Source of the DNA: Salipiger thiooxidans
Lineage (GTDB): Bacteria > Pseudomonadota > Alphaproteobacteria > Rhodobacterales > Rhodobacteraceae
NCBI RefSeq assembly: GCF_900102075.1
Contig: NZ_FNAV01000018.1
Span: forward strand, 37,327 to 101,326
Length of the DNA stretch: 64,000 nt
Direction of reading: 5' to 3'
This document shows positions 44,024 through 53,751 of the stretch, piece after piece. Numbering within the stretch: position 1 is the first letter of the stretch; each line of letters opens with the position of its first letter. A program made the position numbers and the translations under genes. Under the pieces are notes generated by a model that searched no databases, was not told where the DNA came from, and was given only the letters and a program-made list of their open reading frames with translations.

Positions 44024-44866
44024 TCAGCCGACCGCGATGTTGTCGATGAGCCGCACGCCGCCGATCCATGCCGCCGCAAGCAGCCGCGCCGGACGGTCGA
44101 CGGACGCCATCGGCGCCAGCCCGTCCGCCGCCCGCAGCTCGAGATACTCGACCCGCTCGAACCCGGCCGCGAGGATCGCCTCCTCTGCCGTCGCCCGCAG
44201 CGCCGCGACATCGCCGCCCCCCAGCAGCCCCTCCGCCATGGCGGACATCGCGCGGTTGAGCCCCGGCGCCGCGACGCGGGCCTCGGCCGGCAGCAGCAGG
44301 TTGCGCGAGGACAGCGCGAGCCCGTCGTCTTCGCGCACCGTGGGGCAGCCGACCACCTCGACCGGGATGTCGAGATCCATGGCCATGCGCGTCACCACCT
44401 GCAACTGCTGGTAGTCCTTCTGGCCGAAATAGGCGCGGTCGGCGCCGGTCTGCAGGAAGAGCTTGCACACCACCGTGGTCACGCCGTCGAAATGCCCGGG
44501 CCGGTGGGCGCCGCAGAGCCCCTCGGTCAGCCCGGTGACCGAAACCGTGGTCGCGAAACCATCGGGGTAGATTTGGTCGGGATCGGGCACGTAGATCACC
44601 TCGACCTCGTGCGGCGAAAGCTTCTCGGCGTCCTGCTCCTCGGTCCGCGGGTAGTTCTCGAGATCCGAGGCGCTGTTGAACTGCTTCGGATTGACGAAGA
44701 TCGTCACGATGACCCGGTCGTTCGCCGCCTTCGCGGCCTCGACGAGGCTCAGGTGCCCGGCGTGCAGCGCGCCCATGGTCGGCACCACGCCGATGCTCTC
44801 GCCCGCCCGCTTCCAGGCGAGCACGCGTGCCCGCAGTGCCGATCGGGTGCGAACGATGTCAGTCAT
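44024..44866 (-). CDS. panC: pantothenate synthetase
   Basis: A 280-residue enzyme that joins pantoate and beta-alanine with ATP. Motifs are [15 protein letters not shown] (HxGH nucleotide site), [35 protein letters not shown] and [16 protein letters not shown] with the KMSKS-like loop. The start ATG overlaps the panB stop by 4 nt. The downstream end is the bidirectional terminator. Confidence 0.97.
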   Translation of the reverse strand: MTDIVRTRSALRARVLAWKRAGESIGVVPTMGALHAGHLSLVEAAKAANDRVIVTIFVNPKQFNSASDLENYPRTEEQDAEKLSPHEVEVIYVPDPDQIYPDGFATTVSVTGLTEGLCGAHRPGHFDGVTTVVCKLFLQTGADRAYFGQKDYQQLQVVTRMAMDLDIPVEVVGCPTVREDDGLALSSRNLLLPAEARVAAPGLNRAMSAMAEGLLGGGDVAALRATAEEAILAAGFERVEYLELRAADGLAPMASVDRPARLLAAAWIGGVRLIDNIAVG

Positions 44867-45696
44867 GCGCCCTCTCCCGGCCTGGCGTCGGCGAAGACGT
44901 GTTCGGCGGCGGGGAAGCGGCGGCTGCGCACCTCCTCGGCATAGGCTGCGACCGCGGCCTCGGCCTGATCGCCCAGCGTCGCGTAGCGCTTCACGAACTT
45001 CGGCTTGAAGGCGGTGAAGAGCCCCAGCATGTCGTCGACCACGAGGATCTGCCCGTCGCATCCCGCCGAGGCGCCGATGCCGATGGTGGGAATGGCGATG
45101 CCGGCGGTGACCCGGTCGGCGAGCGCCGCGGGCACCTTCTCGAGCACCACCGCAAAGGCTCCCGCCTCTGCCACCGCCACCGCGTCGGCCATGAGCCGGT
45201 CGCCTGCGGCGCCACGGCCCTGCACCTTGTAGCCGCCCAGCGTGTTGATCGACTGCGGCGTCAGCCCCACATGCGCCATCACCGGGATGCCGCGTTTCAC
45301 GAGAAACGCGATCGTCCCGGCCATCTGGACGCCCCCCTCGAGCTTCACCGCCGCGCAGCCGGTCTCGGCCATAAGCCGGGCGGCGTTGCGGAAGGCCTGC
45401 TCGGGGCTTTCCTCGTAGCTGCCGAAAGGCATGTCGACGACCATCATCGCCTGCGCCAGCCCGCGCCTCACCGCCCGGCCGTGCAGGATCATCATCTCCA
45501 TGGTCACGCCAAGCGTCGACTCGAGCCCGTGCAGCACCATGCCGACGGAATCGCCCACGAGCACGAAATCGCAATGCGCGTCCATCAGCTGCGCCATCGG
45601 CGTGGTGTAGGCGGTGAGGCTGACCAGCGGCGCGCCTCCCTTCCGGGCGCGGATATCTTCCGGCAGCGGCGCGGTCTTGCGTGCGGTGGCACTCAT
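44863..45696 (-). CDS. panB: 3-methyl-2-oxobutanoate hydroxymethyltransferase
   Basis: A 277-residue TIM-barrel enzyme adding a hydroxymethyl group from 5,10-methylene-THF to 2-ketoisovalerate, the first pantothenate step. Motifs are [32 protein letters not shown] (metal aspartates), [40 protein letters not shown] and [14 protein letters not shown]. It is translationally coupled to panC. The substrate is shared with leucine and valine synthesis, also represented in the window. Confidence 0.97.
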   Translation of the reverse strand: MSATARKTAPLPEDIRARKGGAPLVSLTAYTTPMAQLMDAHCDFVLVGDSVGMVLHGLESTLGVTMEMMILHGRAVRRGLAQAMMVVDMPFGSYEESPEQAFRNAARLMAETGCAAVKLEGGVQMAGTIAFLVKRGIPVMAHVGLTPQSINTLGGYKVQGRGAAGDRLMADAVAVAEAGAFAVVLEKVPAALADRVTAGIAIPTIGIGASAGCDGQILVVDDMLGLFTAFKPKFVKRYATLGDQAEAAVAAYAEEVRSRRFPAAEHVFADARPGEGA

Positions 45697-45819
45697 TGGC
45701 GTCTCCTCCTCGGCAACAAGGCTGGCGCCATCTATCAGTCCGCACCGCCATTATCCAGCCCGCCCTTGATCGCATGAGAAAATTCGCCACACTCGCCGCA
45801 ACCCAGAACGGAGTTTCCC

Positions 45820-47292
45820 ATGGTCCGCACCCGCCCCGTCCTTGCCGCTTTCCTGCTTTCGGCCCAAGCCGCGCTGGCCGCGCCGCCGGACCTCGTGATC
45901 GCCCTGCAGCTCGAGCCGCCGCATCTCGATCCGACCTCGGCGGCGGCGGGCGCCATCGACAGCGTGCTCTACACCAACGTCTTCGAGGGGCTGACGAAAT
46001 TCAGCGAAACCGGCGAGATCGTGCCCGGGCTCGCCGAAAGCTGGGAGATATCGGACGACGCCAAGACCTACACCTTCCACCTGCACGACGGCGTCACCTT
46101 CCACGACGGCACCACGATGGACGCCGAGGACGTGAAGTTCAGCCTCGACCGCGCCCGCGCCGAGGACAGCCAGAACGCCCAGAAGGCGCTGTTCGAGGGC
46201 ATCGCCGAGGTCTCGGTGCTGGACCCGCTCACGGTGCAGGTGACGCTGGCCGAGCCCGACGGCAATTTCCTCTTCAACATGGCCTGGGGCGATGCGGTGA
46301 TCGTCGCGCCCGAGAGCGTCGAGGGCATCCAGCAGACCCCCATCGGCACCGGGCCCTTCGTCTTCGACCGCTGGATGACCGGCGACCGCATCGAGCTGTC
46401 GCGCAACGACGCCTACTGGGGCGAGGCGCCGGCGCTGGCGCACGTGACCTTCCGCTTCATCGCGGACCCGACCGCGGCCTTCGCGGCGATGATGGCGCAG
46501 GACATCGACGCCTTCGCGGGCTTCCCCGCCCCCGAGAACCTGCCGATGTTCGAGGCCGACCCGCGCTTCAAGGTGATCGTCGGCACCACCGAGGGCGAGA
46601 CCATCCTCGCCATGAACAACGCCGAGGAGCATTTCGCCGACCCGCTGGTGCGCGCGGCGGTGGCCCATGCCATCGACCGGCAGGCGATCATCGACGGTGC
46701 GATGTTCGGACAGGGCACGCCCATCGGCACCCATTTCGCCCCGCACAACCCCGATTACGTCGACCTGACCGAACTCTCGACCTACGATCCAGAGAAGGCA
46801 AAGACGCTGCTGGCGGACGCGGGCTACCCGGACGGCTTCGTCACCACGCTGAAGCTGCCGCCGCCCTCCTACGCCCGACGCGGCGGCGAGATTATCGCGG
46901 CGCAGCTGCGCGAGATCGGCATCGACACCGAGATCACCAACCTCGAATGGGCGCAGTGGCTCGAGGAAGTGTTCCGGGGCAAGGACTTCGGCCTGACCAT
47001 CATCTCGCACACCGAGCCCTTCGACATCGGCATCTACGCGCGGCCGGATTACTACTTCGGCTATGACAACCCCGAGCTTCAGGAGCTGATGGCGACGCTG
47101 GGGACCACGACCGATCCGGCGGCGCGTTCCGAGCTGGTGGCCAAGGCCGAGACCATGATCGCCGAGGACCACGTCAACGCCTACCTCTTCCAGCTGGCCT
47201 TCCCCACCGTCGCCGACGCGCGGCTCGAGGGGCTCTGGCAGAACCAGCCGACGCAGGCCACCGACCTGACCGGCGTGCACTGGGTCGAATAA
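45820..47292 (+). CDS. peptide/nickel-type ABC transporter substrate-binding protein, orphan
   Basis: A 490-residue SBP family 5 protein. A signal peptide ([13 protein letters not shown]) precedes [39 protein letters not shown]. The [23 protein letters not shown] block, [20 protein letters not shown] and [26 protein letters not shown] are class hallmarks. It binds oligopeptides or similar ligands in the periplasm. No permease or ATPase gene is next to it; neighbours are panB (divergent) and an EamA gene (convergent). It must work with a distant ABC system or another membrane partner. Confidence 0.9.
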   Translation: MVRTRPVLAAFLLSAQAALAAPPDLVIALQLEPPHLDPTSAAAGAIDSVLYTNVFEGLTKFSETGEIVPGLAESWEISDDAKTYTFHLHDGVTFHDGTTMDAEDVKFSLDRARAEDSQNAQKALFEGIAEVSVLDPLTVQVTLAEPDGNFLFNMAWGDAVIVAPESVEGIQQTPIGTGPFVFDRWMTGDRIELSRNDAYWGEAPALAHVTFRFIADPTAAFAAMMAQDIDAFAGFPAPENLPMFEADPRFKVIVGTTEGETILAMNNAEEHFADPLVRAAVAHAIDRQAIIDGAMFGQGTPIGTHFAPHNPDYVDLTELSTYDPEKAKTLLADAGYPDGFVTTLKLPPPSYARRGGEIIAAQLREIGIDTEITNLEWAQWLEEVFRGKDFGLTIISHTEPFDIGIYARPDYYFGYDNPELQELMATLGTTTDPAARSELVAKAETMIAEDHVNAYLFQLAFPTVADARLEGLWQNQPTQATDLTGVHWVE

Positions 47293-47308
47293 GGCGCCCG
47301 CCGCCCGG

Positions 47309-48172
47309 TCAGCGCCTGCGGGCGAGGCCGGGCGGCAACACCGACACCGCGACGCCGCCCAGCACGAGGAGCGCGGCCAGGACGAAGCGCGCGGTCAGCA
47401 CCTCTCCGAGAAAGATCATGCCGCCCGCCATGGCGATCACCGGCACGGTGAGCTGCGCCACGGCTGCGACCGAGCCCGGGATCTTCGGCAGCAGCGCATA
47501 CCAGAGCGTGTAGCCCAGCCCCGAGGTCACCGCCCCCGAGATCACCGCGAGCAGGACCGGGGTCAGCGCCCAGTCCGCCGCGACGTGGCCCGCGCCCATC
47601 ACGCCCAGCTGCACCAGAAGGCCGAGCCCTGCAGCGATCACCATGTTTGCCGCCGCCGCGACCAACGGCACCTCGGCCTTGCGGCCCGCGAGCGAGTATA
47701 TCCCCCAGCCGAAGCCCGCCAGCAGCATCGCCAGCGCGTGCGGCAGGCTCGGGGCCGTGCCGCCGCCGGGCCAGAGCAGCCAGACCAGCCCGCCGAAGGC
47801 CAGCGCCGCGCCGATCCAGCGCCGTGCGGGAATGGCCTCGCCGCCCAGCGCGCCGCCGCCGAACATCGTCACCTGCACCATGCCGAAGAGCAGCAGCGCC
47901 CCCGGCCCCGCCGGCATCCCGGCATAGGCAGCCGAGAAGCCGTAGATGTAGAGGAAGAGCCCCGCGACCCCCGCGACCCTGCCGGGGCCGCCAAGCTTCA
48001 AAGCGCCGTGGCGTGCCAGCACCAGCACCGCCAGCATGGCGGCACCGGCGAGCAGGCGGATGGTGCCGAAGCTCGTGGCATCGATGCCGCCGCCGGCCAG
48101 CGCCGCGCGGTTCAGCAGCGAGTTGGCGGCAAAGGCCGTCATGGTCAGGGCGACCAGCAGAAACAATCGCAT
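47309..48172 (-). CDS. EamA/DMT-family transporter
   Basis: A 287-residue membrane protein with ten predicted helices starting at LFLLVALTMTAFAANSLLNRAAL. The second EamA repeat includes YSLAGRKAEVPLVAAAANM and IPGSVAAVAQLTVPVIAMAGGMIFLGE. ATG 48172 follows GGGAGGGGGAGG. Substrate is unknown. The sequence differs clearly from the EamA protein at 1270, so this is not a duplication. Its stop is 17 nt from the convergent SBP stop. Confidence 0.85.
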   Translation of the reverse strand: MRLFLLVALTMTAFAANSLLNRAALAGGGIDATSFGTIRLLAGAAMLAVLVLARHGALKLGGPGRVAGVAGLFLYIYGFSAAYAGMPAGPGALLLFGMVQVTMFGGGALGGEAIPARRWIGAALAFGGLVWLLWPGGGTAPSLPHALAMLLAGFGWGIYSLAGRKAEVPLVAAAANMVIAAGLGLLVQLGVMGAGHVAADWALTPVLLAVISGAVTSGLGYTLWYALLPKIPGSVAAVAQLTVPVIAMAGGMIFLGEVLTARFVLAALLVLGGVAVSVLPPGLARRR

Positions 48173-48215
48173 CGGCGGGCCTCCCCCTCCCGGTCGCGAG
48201 ATCACATGGCGACCG

Positions 48216-48869
48216 TCACTCGGACGGCGTGCCGCTCTCGGCCTGTTCCTTCTTCTTCCGCAGCGCCTCGAGCTTGGCCTTGAGCGCCCCCTTGCGGCGG
48301 TTCTGGTAGGCCCGGATCAGCGGCACGGTCAGGTAGTAGGCGACAAGCCCGGTGACGATGCCGGGAAGGATGCCGCCAATCATGTAGGGATAGAAGACCA
48401 CGTCGTAGAAGACGTGCAAGTTCGACCAATTGGTCGGGGCGCCGGTGAACCAGGCGACGGTGTTTTCCCACAGGTCGCCGCTGGCATAGCTGAAACTGGC
48501 GAGGATCGAGCGGTGGTGCGGCTCGTGCCGGTTGATGTCGAGCAGCCAGTAGCCCGTGCGCAACGAGGCGATGGCGATGGGCACGTAGGTGAGCGGGTTG
48601 CCGAAGAAGGTGCCCAGAAGCGCCGCGATGATGTTGCCGCGCAGGATCCAGGCAAGGGTGCCGGCGACGAAGAAATGCATGCCGTAGAAGGGGGTGAACG
48701 TCGTGAAGACCCCGGCAAAGATGCCGCGGGCAATCTTCTCGGGCGGATCCGGCAATCGGTGGAGGCGGTGCTGGATGTAGCGCGCTGCCCGTGCCCACCC
48801 TCCGCGCGGCCAGAAGAACTCCAGCACGACGCGTCCGAAAGGCCGTCTGTCACGGCGTTTGAAGACCAA
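48216..48869 (-). CDS. DUF2062 domain membrane protein
   Basis: A 217-residue protein with the DUF2062 core: PEKIARGIFAGVFTTFTPFYGMHFFVAGTLAWILRGNIIAALLGTFFGNPLTY. A further membrane segment follows (GGILPGIVTGLVAYYLTVPLI), then a lysine-rich tail. Function is unknown. The best start is TTG 48869 (VFKRRDRRPFGR after the initiator), 8 nt after GAGGA. An ATG at 48911 would add a non-conserved-looking stretch. Confidence 0.82.
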   Translation of the reverse strand: MVFKRRDRRPFGRVVLEFFWPRGGWARAARYIQHRLHRLPDPPEKIARGIFAGVFTTFTPFYGMHFFVAGTLAWILRGNIIAALLGTFFGNPLTYVPIAIASLRTGYWLLDINRHEPHHRSILASFSYASGDLWENTVAWFTGAPTNWSNLHVFYDVVFYPYMIGGILPGIVTGLVAYYLTVPLIRAYQNRRKGALKAKLEALRKKKEQAESGTPSE

Positions 48870-49022
48870 AGGCCCGTTCCGTTCCTCGGCGACCCGCGGG
48901 GGGCCGCGCATTCATTCCGTTACGACCCAAAGGGCCGCGTCTCTGTCCTGCCGACACAGGGGCCGCGCCGCCTGTCGGGCGGCACATGGCTGCGTCGTTG
49001 CTCCGGCGACGCAGCGGCGCCG

Positions 49023-51161
49023 CTATTCCGCTGCCGCCGTGACCGTCGCCTGCGAGGAATCGCGGCGCCGGACGACCGATGCAACGTCGCTTTCAGCCTC
49101 GAGCGCCGAGATCACCGAATGAAGGTGCTCTGCATCCCGAAATTCGACATCCATGCGGATCCTAAAGAAGTCGGGTTTACGATCCACGAACTCAAGATCC
49201 GAAATATTGGCCAGCCGCTCCCCGATCAAGGTGCAAACGCGGCCAAGGACACCGGCATCGTTTCCGATGGTGAGTTCAAGGCTCACGCCATAGGCAGCGG
49301 GGTGCGTCCCCTCGGCCCAGCGCAGGTCGACCCAACGGTCCGGCTGGTCCTCGAAGGCGGCCAGCGATTCGCAGTCGATGGCATGCACGAAGACGCCCTT
49401 GCCGCGCTGGGTGATGCCGACGATGCGCTCGCCCGGCAGCGGCTGGCAGCAGCGCGCGCGGGTGAAGCCGGTGCCCGGTTCCAGACCGATGACCGCGCGA
49501 TGGGCGTCGACCTCGGCCTCGGCGCTGGGGGTGAGGTCGGGATAGACCGCGTGCACCACCTCGCGTGAGGTGATCTCTGCCGAGCCCAGGCGCGCCAGAA
49601 GCTCGTCCTTGTCCTCGAGCCGCAGCGTCTGCGCGGCCTTCTCGAGCACCTTGTCGGTGGCCTTCTTGCCGAGATGCTCGAAGGCCGAGCGCGCGAGTTC
49701 CTGCCCGAGCTTGATGAACCGCTCGCGCCCGGCCTCGCGCAGCGCGCGGCGGATCGCGGTCCGGGCCTTGCCGGTCGTCGCGATGTCGAGCCAGGTGGCC
49801 TGCGGCGTCTGGCCCTCGGCGGTGATGATCTCGACCGACTGGCCGTTCTTCAGACGGGTCCAGAGCGGCACCCGGATGCCGTCGACCTTGGCGCCGACGC
49901 AGGCCGAGCCTATGCGGGTGTGGATGGCGTAGGCGTAATCGAGCGGCGTTGCGCCACGGGGCAGCTTCACCACGTCGCCCTTGGGTGTGAAGCAGAACAC
50001 CTTGTCCGAGTACATCTCGAGCTTCACTGCCTCGAGGAACTCGTCGTGGTCCTGCTCGGCGTCGAACTGCTCGGTCAGCGAGGCGATCCAGCGGGCGGGA
50101 TCGACGGCAAAGGGGTTCTCGGCGCGCTCGCCGTCCCGGTAGGACCAGTGCGCGGCAACGCCGGTCTCGGCAACCTCGTGCATCTGGCGGGTGCGGATCT
50201 GCACCTCGACGCGCTTGCCGTCGCGGCCCGACACCGTGGTGTGGATCGAGCGGTAACCGTTCGACTTGGGCTGGCTGATGTAGTCCTTGAACCGTCCGGG
50301 CACCGACCGCCAGCGCTGGTGGATGACGCCCAGCGCGCGGTAGCAGTCCATCTCGTTGCGGGTGATGACGCGGAAACCGTAGATGTCGGAGAGGCGCGAG
50401 AAGCCCAGGCCCTTTTCCTGCATCTTGCGCCAGATCGAGTAGGGTTTCTTGGCGCGGCCGAAGACCTCGGCGTCGATGCCGGCCTCCTCGAGCTCGTGCC
50501 GCATGTCGCCGGTGATCCGGTGGATGACGTCGCCGGCTTCCTTCTGGAGCGTGATGAAGCGTCGGATGATCGAGGCGCGCCCCTCGGGGTTCAGCACCCG
50601 AAAGGCGAGGTCCTCGAGCTCTTCGCGCATCCACTGCATGCCCATCCGGCCGGCGAGCGGCGCGTAGATGTCCATGGTCTCGCGCGCCTTCTGCACCTGC
50701 TTCTCGGCGCGCATCGCCTTGATGGTGCGCATGTTGTGCAGCCGGTCCGCCAGCTTCACGAGGATCACCCGCAGATCCTTGGACATGGCCATGAACAGCT
50801 TGCGGAAGTTCTCGGCCTGCTTGGTCTCGGAGCTCGAGAGCTGCAGGTTCGTGAGCTTGGTCACGCCGTCCACGAGATCGGCGACATCCTCGCCGAAGCG
50901 GTCTGCGATGTCCTTCCACGAGGCGCGGGTGTCCTCGATGGTGTCGTGCAGCAGGGCGGTGATGATGGTCGCGTCGTCGAGCTGTTGCTCGGTCAGGATC
51001 GCGGCAACGGCAACGGGATGCGTGAAATAGGGCTCGCCCGAGTGGCGGAGCTGCCCCTCATGCATCGCGCGGCCAAAATCATAGGCCGCGCGGATGAGCT
51101 CTTCGTTGGTCTTGGGATTGTAGTTGCGGACCAGCGCAACCAGGTCTTCGGCCGCAATCAT
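49023..51161 (-). CDS. rsh: bifunctional (p)ppGpp synthetase/hydrolase
   Basis: A 712-residue RelA/SpoT homologue, the single long Rsh expected in alphaproteobacteria. The hydrolase domain has YFTHPVAVAAIL and the HD motif LLHDTIEDT (residues about 40-80). The synthetase domain has SRLSDIYGFRVIT and KRVEVQIRTRQMHEVAE. TGS (MYSDKVFCFTPKGDVVKLPRGATPLDYAYAIH), zinc-finger-like (FTRARCCQPLPGERIVG) and ACT (LELTIGNDAGVLGRVCTLIGERL) domains follow. It makes and degrades the stringent-response alarmone. It lies 39 nt downstream of rpoZ on the same strand, a conserved arrangement. Confidence 0.97.
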   Translation of the reverse strand: MIAAEDLVALVRNYNPKTNEELIRAAYDFGRAMHEGQLRHSGEPYFTHPVAVAAILTEQQLDDATIITALLHDTIEDTRASWKDIADRFGEDVADLVDGVTKLTNLQLSSSETKQAENFRKLFMAMSKDLRVILVKLADRLHNMRTIKAMRAEKQVQKARETMDIYAPLAGRMGMQWMREELEDLAFRVLNPEGRASIIRRFITLQKEAGDVIHRITGDMRHELEEAGIDAEVFGRAKKPYSIWRKMQEKGLGFSRLSDIYGFRVITRNEMDCYRALGVIHQRWRSVPGRFKDYISQPKSNGYRSIHTTVSGRDGKRVEVQIRTRQMHEVAETGVAAHWSYRDGERAENPFAVDPARWIASLTEQFDAEQDHDEFLEAVKLEMYSDKVFCFTPKGDVVKLPRGATPLDYAYAIHTRIGSACVGAKVDGIRVPLWTRLKNGQSVEIITAEGQTPQATWLDIATTGKARTAIRRALREAGRERFIKLGQELARSAFEHLGKKATDKVLEKAAQTLRLEDKDELLARLGSAEITSREVVHAVYPDLTPSAEAEVDAHRAVIGLEPGTGFTRARCCQPLPGERIVGITQRGKGVFVHAIDCESLAAFEDQPDRWVDLRWAEGTHPAAYGVSLELTIGNDAGVLGRVCTLIGERLANISDLEFVDRKPDFFRIRMDVEFRDAEHLHSVISALEAESDVASVVRRRDSSQATVTAAAE

Positions 51162-51200
51162 GGGCGCGTATCCTTACCTGGCCCGCAAAGGGGCAGGGCC

Positions 51201-51554
51201 TCAGCTTTCCCCTTGTGCCTCCATCAGGGCGCGCAGGAGCTTCTCTTCCGACATGTCGTCGTCGGCGGGCTTGTCCTGCTCGGCACCCATGAGAAGCGCC
51301 ATGCTGTCCTCTTCGGGCTCGTCCACCTCGATCTGAGTCTGGTGAGACTCGATGAGACGCTCGCGAAGTTCGTCCGCCGACTGGGTCTCTTCAGCGATCT
51401 CGCGAAGCGCAACAACGGGATTCTTGTCGTTGTCACGGTCCACGGTGATCGGGCTACCAGCCGACACCTCGCGCGCCCGGTGGGCGGCGAGCATCACCAG
51501 CTCGAAGCGGTTCGGAACCTTGTCGACGCAATCTTCTACCGTCACGCGGGCCAT
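51201..51554 (-). CDS. rpoZ: RNA polymerase omega subunit
   Basis: A 117-residue protein: [33 protein letters not shown] is the omega signature, then [13 protein letters not shown]. The C-terminal acidic tail is typical of the alphaproteobacterial form. It stabilises the beta-prime subunit and forms part of a ppGpp site in proteobacterial polymerase. That fits its position directly before rsh. Confidence 0.97.
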   Translation of the reverse strand: MARVTVEDCVDKVPNRFELVMLAAHRAREVSAGSPITVDRDNDKNPVVALREIAEETQSADELRERLIESHQTQIEVDEPEEDSMALLMGAEQDKPADDDMSEEKLLRALMEAQGES

Positions 51555-51632
51555 ATGCGTATCACCTATCCGGTTTGCCGTCAGAAAGTGAACGTCTAAC
51601 GCGCAGAGAAACGGAACACAAGGACGATTCGG

Positions 51633-52199
51633 TCAAACAGGCTTGACTTCGGCGCGCTGCTCGTCCGGCAATGCGGCGCAAAGCTCTCGCACCGTCCGGT
51701 CCAGAAGCGGGTGCCGCCAGTCCGGCGCCACGTCAAGGAGAGGGACCAGCACGAAGGCCCGCTCCTGCAGCCGCGGATGCGGCAGAATCAGTTGGTCCGG
51801 AGTCTCGCGCAACTGCCGGTCGAGCGGAAGTTCTCGCCATCTGCCTTGGAACGCAGCGTCAGGAAGAACTATTTTTCCGACCGCCAAAAGGTCCAGATCG
51901 AGTGTCCGGCTGCCCCATCTCTGCTCGCGCGCGCGCCCGAATTCGGCCTCGACCGCGTGCAGTGTGGCGAGCACTTCCGCGGGCTCCGCGCCCCCCCCGA
52001 GGACCGCACAGGCATTGACGTAGTCGGGCCCCGCCCCCGCGGGAAAACAAGGTGTTGCGAAGAAGCGGCTGGTGCGCAGGACGGTCAGCCCGTGGTCGCG
52101 CAAACGTGCCAGTGCAGCATGGAGGGTTTCGCGCGGAAGGCCAGTGTCGGACGACAAATTCGCGCCTAAGGCGATCAAGATTTCTTGTCGGAAAGACAC
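51633..52199 (-). CDS. folK: 2-amino-4-hydroxy-6-hydroxymethyldihydropteridine pyrophosphokinase
   Basis: A 188-residue HPPK that pyrophosphorylates the pterin in folate synthesis. Motifs are ILIALGANLSSDTG at the N-terminus, the HPPK signature WGSRTLDLDLLAVG with the metal aspartates, and LPHPRLQERAFVLVPLLDVAPDWRHP. Start GTG 52199 gives VSFRQEILIALGAN; there is no ATG nearby before the conserved region. It is divergent from the NYN gene, with a palindrome between them. Confidence 0.93.
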   Translation of the reverse strand: MSFRQEILIALGANLSSDTGLPRETLHAALARLRDHGLTVLRTSRFFATPCFPAGAGPDYVNACAVLGGGAEPAEVLATLHAVEAEFGRAREQRWGSRTLDLDLLAVGKIVLPDAAFQGRWRELPLDRQLRETPDQLILPHPRLQERAFVLVPLLDVAPDWRHPLLDRTVRELCAALPDEQRAEVKPV

Positions 52200-52227
52200 A
52201 GTTGATCTATCCTCTTGGATATGTTTG

Positions 52228-52244
52228 CCGGGTTGCAACCCCGG
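52228..52244. promoter_or_regulatory. palindrome between folK and the NYN gene
   Basis: CCGGGTTGCAACCCCGG is a near-perfect palindrome (one extra C) centred near 52236, 29 nt upstream of the folK start and 92 nt upstream of the NYN start. A TTTAAT -10-like box at 52260-52265 points toward the NYN gene. The surrounding 130 nt are visibly more AT-rich than the flanks, as expected for a divergent promoter region. Confidence 0.4.
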
Positions 52245-52335
52245 TCGAAAACTTTACTGTTTAATGATTGGGCGTGCCACCCATTTATCACTCACGGACA
52301 CTCAGGCACGTCCTATTGCTGAAAGGACTTTTTTA

Positions 52336-52911
52336 ATGTTCTACAAGGACGAACGGCTGGCGCTGTTCATCGATGGATCCAACCTGTACGCCGCTGCAAA
52401 GGCTCTTGGGTTCGACATCGATTACAAGCTGCTGCGCCAGGAATTCGTGCGCCGTGGAAAGATGGTGCGCGCGTTCTACTACACCGCCCTGCTGGAAAAT
52501 GACGAGTATTCGCCGATCCGCCCGCTGGTGGACTGGCTCCATTACAATGGCTTCACCATGGTTACGAAGCCGGCGAAAGAGTACACTGACAGCCAGGGCC
52601 GCCGGAAGGTCAAGGGAAACATGGACATCGAACTCACGGTCGATGCCATGGAACTTGCTCCGCGCGTCGATCACATCGTGCTCTTCTCGGGCGACGGCGA
52701 CTTCCGCCCGCTCGTGGAAAGCCTGCAACGTCAAGGCGTTCGCGTTTCGGTGGTATCTACCATCCGCAGCCAGCCTCCGATGATCGCAGACGAACTCCGC
52801 CGTCAGGCCGACAACTTCATCGAGCTCGACGAACTGCGTGAAGTCATCGGCCGTCCGCCGCGCGAACAGCAGGCGGAGCGCAACTTCGAGGTTGCGAGCA
52901 ACGGTAACTGA
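52336..52911 (+). CDS. NYN/LabA-type (DUF88) putative ribonuclease
   Basis: A 191-residue PIN-like NYN-domain protein. LALFIDGSNLYAAAKALGFDIDY carries the first metal aspartate, GNMDIELTVDAMELAPRVDHIVLFSGDGDFRPLVESLQRQG the others, and GVRVSVVSTIRSQPPMIADELRRQADNFIELDEL completes the LabA-like fold. RNA cleavage is predicted from conserved acidic residues. The arrangement folK / NYN / YqaA recurs in related genomes as far as I recall. ATG 52336 follows GAAAGGA. Confidence 0.88.
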   Translation: MFYKDERLALFIDGSNLYAAAKALGFDIDYKLLRQEFVRRGKMVRAFYYTALLENDEYSPIRPLVDWLHYNGFTMVTKPAKEYTDSQGRRKVKGNMDIELTVDAMELAPRVDHIVLFSGDGDFRPLVESLQRQGVRVSVVSTIRSQPPMIADELRRQADNFIELDELREVIGRPPREQQAERNFEVASNGN

Positions 52912-52951
52912 AGCCCGGGCGCGGTGTTCATGGGGATGAGGGTCCGCGCCC

Positions 52952-53398
52952 GTGCTATCTGAGGCTGCCGCGCTTGGCGGTCTCTTCCTGGCGGCCTTCG
53001 GGGCCGCAACCATACTGCCGTTTCAGTCCGAGGTGATTTTCGTCGGGCTACAGTTGAGTAATGCCGCACCGCTGCCGCTTATCATTCTGGTGGCCAGCAT
53101 CGGCAACACACTCGGCGCGGTGGTGAACTACGTCCTTGGCCTCTGGCTGGAGCATTTCCGCCACCGCCGGTGGTTTCCTGTTTCCGAAAAGCAACTCGGG
53201 AAGGCGCAGCGTATCTATGCCCGCTGGGGCATCTGGACACTGCTGCTGAGCTGGGCGCCGCTGGGCGACGCCTTTACCGTCATCGCGGGCGTGATGCGCA
53301 CGCACTGGGCGGTATTCCTCGCACTTGTCACCATCGCAAAGACCGGCCGCTACATCGTGCTCGCGCTTGCCACGAACGCCGTGGGCGGAGCGCCCTGA
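52952..53398 (+). CDS. YqaA/DedA-like (SNARE-associated) membrane protein
   Basis: A 148-residue protein with about four hydrophobic segments. GLFLAAFGAATILPFQSEVIFVGL, NTLGAVVNYVLGLWLEHF and RWGIWTLLLSWAPLGDAFTVIAGVMRTHWAVFLALVTIAKTGRY fit the YqaA branch of the DedA/VTT family. Homologues are implicated in envelope lipid scrambling or flipping. Start GTG 52952 is used; it lies 40 nt after the NYN gene. Confidence 0.85.
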   Translation: MLSEAAALGGLFLAAFGAATILPFQSEVIFVGLQLSNAAPLPLIILVASIGNTLGAVVNYVLGLWLEHFRHRRWFPVSEKQLGKAQRIYARWGIWTLLLSWAPLGDAFTVIAGVMRTHWAVFLALVTIAKTGRYIVLALATNAVGGAP

Positions 53399-53401
53399 AG
53401 C

Positions 53402-53640
53402 TCACTCGCAGGCTGACGCGCGGGCGTTGATCTCGTTGTGGGTCGCGACCAACTGTTCGGGCCAGGTGCTCTTGATACAGGCCATGACGTCGAGGATCTC
53501 GTCCTCGCTCAGTATGTCGCCGAAGCCCTGCATGCTGGACTGGTAGCTGCCGCCACCGTCGAGACCATCTTCGGCATCTCGCTGTCCCCGTCTGTGCAGC
53601 CTGACCATTCGAAGATCAGTGCCCGCGCCGCAACCCGCCC
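53402..53640 (-). pseudogene. c-type cytochrome, C-terminal remnant
   Basis: The last about 40 residues, QSSMQGFGDILSEDEILDVMACIKSTWPEQLVATHNEIN, match the C-terminal helix of small class I cytochromes c (the MPGF...L-S-D-E-E-I...YIKSTWP pattern). Further upstream the matching pieces (LIFEWS) fall in a different frame, and no CxxCH haem motif exists in the remaining sequence. The gene has lost its N-terminus and suffered a frameshift. It sits tail-to-tail with the YqaA gene. Confidence 0.7.
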
Positions 53641-53751
53641 CTCCCCTTGACCGAGTCCCGCGATGGCCATCGGCTGGAAGCGGTGCATATTGGCTGAGGG
53701 GGTCGACGCCGAACGTCTCAGGGATTACTTCAGGGGCAACAGGAGACCGCC

